From contig WBUQ01000036.1 of NCBI GenBank assembly GCA_008933635.1, positions 1 to 34,863 on the forward strand: a stretch of DNA of 34,863 bases, read 5' to 3'. Shown here piece after piece: positions 30,869 to 34,863 of the stretch (positions are counted from its first letter, which is position 1; every line of letters begins with the position of its first letter). A program made the translations under genes and the position numbers. A model generated the notes under the pieces. The model worked only from the letters and a program-made list of their open reading frames with translations, had not been told where the DNA came from and did not search any database. This DNA comes from Desulfobulbaceae bacterium (lineage in GTDB: Bacteria > Desulfobacterota > Desulfobulbia > Desulfobulbales > Desulfocapsaceae).

Positions 30869-31153
30869 ATGTCAGGATGCGGATGCGGCTGCGGGAGCGG
30901 TTCAGGCGGGCCATTTTCGAAGGGAAGGGATCTCGTGGAGTTTGTCTTTCATGCCCATGGCGGGGCGATCAGGGATCAGAAGATCCTGCAGGGGCCGCTG
31001 GCGACTGTCTGCCAGGGGTGCGGCACGCCCTTTGCCCTCGAGACGTACCTGGGCACCTGTCCGGGTTGCGGCGGAGTGCACGCTGTCGCCCCGATGGCGC
31101 CGACGTCTGCGAACATCCAGTTCGCCGGCAGCGATTATCGCCTGCCGCTGTAG
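30869..31153 (+). CDS. Small Cys-rich zinc-ribbon protein
   Basis: A 94-residue protein. The N terminus is MSGCGCGCGSGSGG, three Cys alternating with Gly (Cys4, 6, 8). A zinc-ribbon follows: CQGCG (Cys48, 51) and CPGCG (Cys64, 67), CX2C-X12-CX2C. No signal peptide or membrane segment. AGGAG lies six bases before the ATG, which sets this start over an upstream in-frame one. The gene stands behind a CRP/FNR-type operator. The family is not one I can name; metal handling or redox/nitrosative response is a reasonable inference from the Cys content and the operator. Confidence 0.75.
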   Translation: MSGCGCGCGSGSGGPFSKGRDLVEFVFHAHGGAIRDQKILQGPLATVCQGCGTPFALETYLGTCPGCGGVHAVAPMAPTSANIQFAGSDYRLPL

Positions 31154-31317
31154 GCTGCGACGGTCACCGGCCCTGCCGCGCGCCCGGTTGCGCCGGATGT
31201 CGCAGGGGGCCGGTGCCAGGCTGACGCCGCCAGCCCGTCGTCCTTCGCTCAGGCATTGCCGTGCCGGGCCTTCGACGCAGGACGGTGGCGCATCTCCATG
31301 ACTGGGAGGGACGACTC

Positions 31318-31671
31318 GTGACAGTATTGCACCTGCTTCCGGCCATTGCCGGGTACATCCTGCTGTCGCTCCATTTCTTCAGGGCTGACAATCACCCGGC
31401 AATGATGGGCACACTGCTGCTGATCGCGGCGATGCTCATCCGTCGTCCCATCGTGGCTCGTCTGCTGCAGGTCGCTCTGCTCATCGGTGCCGTCGAGTGG
31501 GTGCGTACAGCTGCTTCGCTTGTGCTGATCAGAACAGAGATGGGCGAACCTTTTCTCCGTCTTGCCATCATCCTCGGTGCTGTAGCGATGGCCACCGCCC
31601 TCGCAGCCCTGGTCTTCCGGACGTCCAAGGTCAGATTGTATTTCAGGATAGCGCCGGAAGAAAAGTGGTGA
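31318..31671 (+). CDS. Small four-helix membrane protein, unknown
   Basis: A 117-residue protein with about four hydrophobic helices (roughly 2-20, 27-43, 48-64 and 78-99) and a basic C-terminal tail ending KVRLYFRIAPEEKW. Not a recognised family. The GTG start at 31318 has GGGAGG eight bases upstream; the frame also runs up to 31261 but that part lacks a ribosome site and is not membrane-like. It follows the zinc-ribbon gene by 164 bases and may share its transcript. Confidence 0.6.
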   Translation: MTVLHLLPAIAGYILLSLHFFRADNHPAMMGTLLLIAAMLIRRPIVARLLQVALLIGAVEWVRTAASLVLIRTEMGEPFLRLAIILGAVAMATALAALVFRTSKVRLYFRIAPEEKW

Positions 31672-32027
31672 TCGTCCTTCCGGGGCCAGTCTTTTCGGTG
31701 GTGAAACACCACGCCGGCATATCGCCTGCACTCCGCTTACCCCCCAATGAGAACAGGGCGGCCTTTTCACAGATTACTCTCTGTTATTTCAAGGTCATAC
31801 AGGTCTTTTCCAGTTTCCGTTCCTTGAATTCGCCTGAATAATTCTTAGCTTAAACTGATGATAGAGAGCATGGAACGTGCGGGTGAGCGACTTTGCCGGC
31901 ACGACCGTCAACAACCGGCTTCCGTGGTTCCGGCTGAACTGCGGGGAGGCTCCGCTCTTTATCGATATGATGCCCGGGAGGAGAGAGCGTTGGTCCTCTC
32001 ATCGGGCAATACGGAGGGAGGTGGCAA
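31672..32027. other. 356-base region before the mirror-Cys gene
   Basis: No gene I can support. A 53-codon plus-strand frame (31870-32031) ends in ATGA overlapping the next ATG, and another frame (31877-32080) overlaps that gene; neither has a good ribosome site. A candidate promoter is listed separately. The leader, if real, is about 170 bases. Confidence 0.4.
31824..31851 (+). promoter_or_regulatory. Weak candidate promoter for the mirror-Cys gene
   Basis: TTGAAT (31824-31829), 16 bases, TAGCTT (31846-31851) in an AT-richer patch about 175 bases upstream of the 32028 start. Both hexamers are partial matches. Confidence 0.3.
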
Positions 32028-32183
32028 ATGATACTCAACGACACCCTGCAAAAACATCAGGATTGTCTCGAGCAATGTGATCTCGAGCGCATCGCATGTG
32101 AACTTGACCGGGAAAATGACCAGACGTGCGACGCCGAAATGAAAAACTGTGAGATTAATTGTGACTTGGATTATGGTCCATAA
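32028..32183 (+). CDS. 51-residue acidic protein with six mirror-spaced cysteines
   Basis: A short frame with a strong ribosome site (AGGGAGG, six bases before ATG 32028). The product has Cys13, 17, 24, 34, 41 and 45, spaced CX3C-X6-C-X9-C-X6-CX3C, which is symmetric about its centre. The 4- and 7-residue steps put the three Cys of each half on one helix face, so the chain can fold as an antiparallel helical hairpin with pairs 13-45, 17-41 and 24-34, or bind a metal between the helices. About 14 acidic against 4 basic residues. No signal peptide. Twin-CX3C hairpins are known from mitochondrial small Tim proteins; I know no bacterial family of this kind. Real translation is likely from ribosome site and pattern but unproven. 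Confidence 0.6.
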   Translation: MILNDTLQKHQDCLEQCDLERIACELDRENDQTCDAEMKNCEINCDLDYGP

Positions 32184-32346
32184 TGGCTGGGAGGAGATGG
32201 CGGAACAACAGATCCATGGGTATGTGGTTGGCCGTGAAGGGGATGGCGTGAAGATTCACCTGACCCATCTTCATTGATCTGACGGCAGACTGACATTTCT
32301 CATCCTGTGCTGCCTCCGTATATAGCGCCGGATCAACGTGCAATAC

Positions 32347-32352
32347 TATAAT
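32347..32352 (+). promoter_or_regulatory. Consensus -10 before the coiled-coil gene
   Basis: TATAAT at 32347-32352, 33 bases before ATG 32385. No good -35 lies at 16-18 bases, so an activator or an extended element would be needed. Confidence 0.35.
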
Positions 32353-32384
32353 GGTCGAGTTATTTCTGGTATCGGGACAACAGG

Positions 32385-32855
32385 ATGAACTATCAGACAA
32401 TCGAGAATATACTGAAAAAGATCAACTACCTCGAAGCAGAGCTGGAAATCCAGAAACAGATACTCTTTTCGCTCCCCTCCGCCAGCAGGGAGGAGATCGA
32501 AAACACGATACACACCATCGCCGCACGCAAGAACGATATTGAAAATCTGCGCCAGCAGATCAACGAACAGAGTCCTGAAGAATTCGCTCGAATTGTCGCA
32601 TTTGAGGAAGCCTCAGCCAGGTTCATGGGCATTGGCGCTGAGAAAAAATTTACCGCGGTATTTCACAGGCACGCCGGTCAGGAATGCGATCTACGGCTTG
32701 TTGACGGGACGATCATCGATTGTCTTGTCAAGGCTCGTGACGAAAAAGGCGGTTGGACGATTATGACCGTTGATGGTGAGGTCGTGCAGTTTACCTGCGA
32801 TCAGGTTCTGGAGCAGCCTGCCAGCGATGACCCGGGTCACCTGCTGCGCTATTAG
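32385..32855 (+). CDS. Coiled-coil plus small beta-barrel protein, unknown
   Basis: A 156-residue cytoplasmic protein. Residues 1-65 form a helical hairpin/coiled coil (YLEAELEIQKQILFSL; ARKNDIENLRQQINEQ). Residues about 85-145 form five short strands (LRLVDGTIIDCLV, WTIMTVDGEVVQF) like an Sm/SH3-type barrel. This resembles small RNA- or peptide-binding folds but no motif proves it. The ribosome site is weak (CAGG touching the ATG). It follows the mirror-Cys gene by 201 bases on the same strand. Family not recognised. Confidence 0.72.
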   Translation: MNYQTIENILKKINYLEAELEIQKQILFSLPSASREEIENTIHTIAARKNDIENLRQQINEQSPEEFARIVAFEEASARFMGIGAEKKFTAVFHRHAGQECDLRLVDGTIIDCLVKARDEKGGWTIMTVDGEVVQFTCDQVLEQPASDDPGHLLRY

Positions 32856-32909
32856 CTTGTCTGCAGCCTAGCGAGCCGCTGACCGCACATTCTGTGCCTG
32901 AGCCGATGA

Positions 32910-33194
32910 TCAGAACAGGAATTTGTGGAAAATATCATCGATTGTCGCCTGATGGATTCCCTGTCCCTTCAGGACTTCCTTGGCGTGTTCCGCGAATTCC
33001 ATCCGTTTTGCCGCTGCCTTGCTCTCGAGAAGGCCCTGCTGGACGAAGCAGTTGATCAGCGCCGTGGTGTCGGAACCTTCCAGCGCCGCGGCTTTTTTCA
33101 CAGTTTCAAACAGCTCGGCAGGCATTTCGAGGGTTACCGTGGTGGTCGGCTGTCCTGCGTACTCCGTCTGCAACTGACACAGTTTTTCCTTCAT
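32910..33194 (-). CDS. Ribbon-helix-helix-like small protein (orphan)
   Basis: A 94-residue protein with TTTVTLEMPAELFETVKKAA around residues 17-36, the strand-helix pattern of ribbon-helix-helix (CopG/Arc-like) DNA binders, followed by a helix (ALINCFVQQGLLES) and a C-terminal helical tail. GGAGG lies seven bases before ATG 33192-33194. No toxin gene accompanies it on either side, so it is an orphan regulator or a stand-alone remnant of a toxin-antitoxin pair. It could control its own promoter or the divergent ade gene. Confidence 0.7.
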   Translation of the reverse strand: MKEKLCQLQTEYAGQPTTTVTLEMPAELFETVKKAAALEGSDTTALINCFVQQGLLESKAAAKRMEFAEHAKEVLKGQGIHQATIDDIFHKFLF

Positions 33195-33279
33195 GGCGAG
33201 ACCTCCTGCGTTGATGTCCGATTGCCCGGCCTTTGCAGCCGTTGCTGCCGTGGTGCGTGCCTACAGGCTCATTCTGATA

Positions 33280-33307
33280 CAACTATGTCCTGATGCGGTG
33301 AAGTCAA
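33280..33307 (-). promoter_or_regulatory. Candidate promoter for the ribbon-helix-helix gene
   Basis: Minus strand TTGACT (33302-33307), 16 bases, TAGTTG (33280-33285), about 85 bases upstream of the start. The -10 is poor. Confidence 0.35.
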
Positions 33308-33398
33308 GGGAAGAGCCTGGCGCTCTGGCGGTATCGCGTGCAGTACCGGCCGGGGAGGGCTGATGCAGAAAAGAGCTGCCGGGCAGCGTCGTCTTCCG

Positions 33399-33417
33399 GT
33401 ATCATCGATGATACAAT
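33399..33417 (+). promoter_or_regulatory. Perfect 16-bp palindrome over a -10 upstream of ade
   Basis: GTATCATCGATGATAC (33399-33414) is a perfect palindrome. It overlaps TACAAT (33412-33417), a good -10, 60 bases before the ade start; the matching -35 is weak. This is the expected place for a repressor operator. Confidence 0.5.
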
Positions 33418-33476
33418 CGATGGCTGGGGTCCATGTCGGCACCCCTGGAAATATCTCGTGAACGGGAGGGAGGAGC

Positions 33477-34863
33477 ATGACTGAGTCAACACAACGGCTG
33501 ACGGACATCATTGCCGCTGCCCGCGGCGGGCAACCCGTCGATCTGCTGGTGCGCGATGTCCGGCTGGTGAATGTGCTGTCCGGCGAGATCCATCCCGCCA
33601 ATATCGCGGTGAAGGACGGCGTGGTCATCGGTTTCGAGGAGTACGAAGCCGGGATGGTGGTCGAGGCCGGCGGCCGTTTCTGCGTGCCCGGCCTGATCGA
33701 TGGCCACATCCATATCGAATCGAGCCTGCTGACGCCGCCGCGCTTTGCCGAACTCGCCGCCCGCCATGGCACCGCTGCGGTGATCTGCGACCCGCACGAG
33801 ATCGCCAACGTCATGGGCGGAGCGGGAATCGAGTATATGCTGGCGGCAAGCGAGGGCCTGCCGCTGTCGGTGTTCGTGATGATGCCGTCCTGCGTGCCGG
33901 CTACCTGCATGGAGAGCGCAGGCGCGGCACTGACGGATGCCGATGTGCTGGATTTCCTTTCCCGTTATCCCCAGCGCATCCTCGGCCTGGCCGAGATGAT
34001 GAACTACCCCGGCGTGCTGTCCGGCCACGACGGAGCGCTGGCCAAACTGGCTGCCGCCGGGGACCGGGTGATCGACGGCCATGCGCCGCTGCTGACGGGC
34101 CGCGACCTCAACGCCTACCTGCTCGCCGGTCCGGCCAGCGACCATGAAACCACCACCGTCGCCGAGGCGCGGGAAAAGCTGCGCAAGGGCATGCACCTGT
34201 TCATCCGCGAAGGCTCCCAGGAGCACAACATGCTCGAACTGATCGGGGTACTGAACGACTTCAACAGCCAGCAGACCTCGTTCGTCAGCGACGACCGGCT
34301 GGTGAACGACCTGCTTGGTCGCGGCCATGTCGACGACATCCTGCGGCGGGCGATGGCCGCCGGCCTGCCGCCGCTCCGGGTGGTGCAGATGGCGACGATC
34401 AATTCCGCCCGCTACTTCCGGCTGCAGCGTCGCGGGGCGGTGGCACCGGGCTACCGCGCCGACTTCGTCCTGCTCGACGACCTCGAGACCTTCGCCATCG
34501 CCGACTGCTACCTCCGCGGCCGGCGGGTGGCAGACAGCGATTTTACCTCCGCCGCGCCCATCCCCGCCAGCGCCGTGCGGGTGGCGAAGCTGACGGCCGA
34601 TGTTCTGCGGGTTCCGGTGGAGGCGGGCCATCTGCGCGTCATCGGCCTGATCCCCGGCCAGATCATCACCGAGCACCTGCTGTACGAGGCACGGGTCGAA
34701 GACGGCAGCGCGGTTGCCGACCCGGGGCGCGATCTCGCCAAGCTGGCGGTGTTCGAGCGGCACAGGGCGACAGGCAGGGTCGGTCTCGGTTTCGTCTCCG
34801 GCCTGGGCCTCGCGCGGGGGGCGCTGGCCGGCACCGTCGCTCACGATTCCCATAACCTGATCG
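33477..34863 (+). CDS. ade: Adenine deaminase (3' end cut by window)
   Basis: 462 codons of adenine deaminase, which converts adenine to hypoxanthine in purine salvage; the family is usually about 570-590 residues, so roughly the last fifth is missing. The amidohydrolase metal motif is PGLIDGHIHIESS, followed by CDPHEIANV, which is distinctive for Ade. Further landmarks are LAEMMNYPGV, VIDGHAPLL, FVSDDR and, near the cut, AHDSHN. ATG 33477-33479 is preceded by GGGAGGGAGGAG. The gene is divergent from the ribbon-helix-helix gene and has a palindrome over its probable promoter. No other purine gene is visible. Confidence 0.95.
   Translation, partial: MTESTQRLTDIIAAARGGQPVDLLVRDVRLVNVLSGEIHPANIAVKDGVVIGFEEYEAGMVVEAGGRFCVPGLIDGHIHIESSLLTPPRFAELAARHGTAAVICDPHEIANVMGGAGIEYMLAASEGLPLSVFVMMPSCVPATCMESAGAALTDADVLDFLSRYPQRILGLAEMMNYPGVLSGHDGALAKLAAAGDRVIDGHAPLLTGRDLNAYLLAGPASDHETTTVAEAREKLRKGMHLFIREGSQEHNMLELIGVLNDFNSQQTSFVSDDRLVNDLLGRGHVDDILRRAMAAGLPPLRVVQMATINSARYFRLQRRGAVAPGYRADFVLLDDLETFAIADCYLRGRRVADSDFTSAAPIPASAVRVAKLTADVLRVPVEAGHLRVIGLIPGQIITEHLLYEARVEDGSAVADPGRDLAKLAVFERHRATGRVGLGFVSGLGLARGALAGTVAHDSHNLI

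Noticed and set aside
31870-32031. 53-codon frame ending in ATGA at the mirror-Cys start
   Set aside because: The overlap is attractive for coupling, but the ribosome site is poor and the Arg-rich product resembles no protein.
32197-32277. 26-codon frame after the mirror-Cys gene
   Set aside because: GGGAGGAG touches the ATG with no spacing, so it would not initiate well; too short to support otherwise.
32155-32400. 81-codon minus-strand frame
   Set aside because: Starts with TTG, no ribosome site, and it overlaps the control region of the coiled-coil gene.

Overview
The window is a GC-rich chromosomal segment, most likely from a Desulfobacterota (former deltaproteobacterial) anaerobe. The case rests on gene content: a MtrB/PioB porin with a decaheme cytochrome, many PAS/hybrid histidine kinases, PilZ proteins, an iron-sulfur flavoprotein, an Fe-S type D-lactate dehydrogenase and a CRP/FNR-type operator. 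The genus is not determined. I see no tRNA, rRNA, CRISPR array, prophage or intact insertion sequence.

Layout. Positions 1-3398 (+) hold the 3' part of recB and all of recD, coupled by a four-base overlap (DNA end repair). They converge, sharing a CTAG stop overlap, with a minus-strand operon (3395-6261) of two PilZ proteins, a FliK-like protein and a stand-alone FlhB C-terminal domain. This looks like a c-di-GMP/flagellar export accessory set away from the main flagellar genes. A divergent region with good promoters both ways leads to a 1221-residue GAF/PAS/kinase/receiver protein (6570-10235, +). A C_GCAxxG_C_C protein (-) and a small alpha/beta hydrolase (+) follow.

Positions 11820-17608 (-) form one signalling cassette: two paralogous LivJ-type periplasmic binding proteins, a membrane hybrid histidine kinase and a response regulator with a Cys4 tail, without any ABC permease or ATPase. 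Positions 17772-21295 (-) are an operon of an Fe-S/FAD D-lactate dehydrogenase and an Isf-type iron-sulfur flavoprotein, closed by a clear terminator. It is divergent from an MFS transporter. A STAS-like/PilZ protein and an exported metallo-beta-lactamase-fold protein follow, then the decayed remains of an ABC exporter (24571-24850).

Positions 24910-28699 (-) are a three-gene electron-conduit operon: exported FGE-sulfatase-fold protein, DmsE-type decaheme cytochrome, MtrB/PioB outer-membrane barrel. It has a strong terminator and a long, gene-poor upstream region. A ZIP metal transporter (-) is followed by small plus-strand genes: a zinc-ribbon protein behind a TTGAC-N4-GTCAA operator, a four-helix membrane protein, a 51-residue protein with six mirror-spaced cysteines, and a coiled-coil/beta protein. 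A ribbon-helix-helix-like protein (-) and adenine deaminase (+, cut by the window end) close the segment.

The best candidates for undescribed biology are the permease-less double binding-protein/kinase cassette, the FGE-fold partner in the porin-cytochrome operon, and the mirror-cysteine microprotein.
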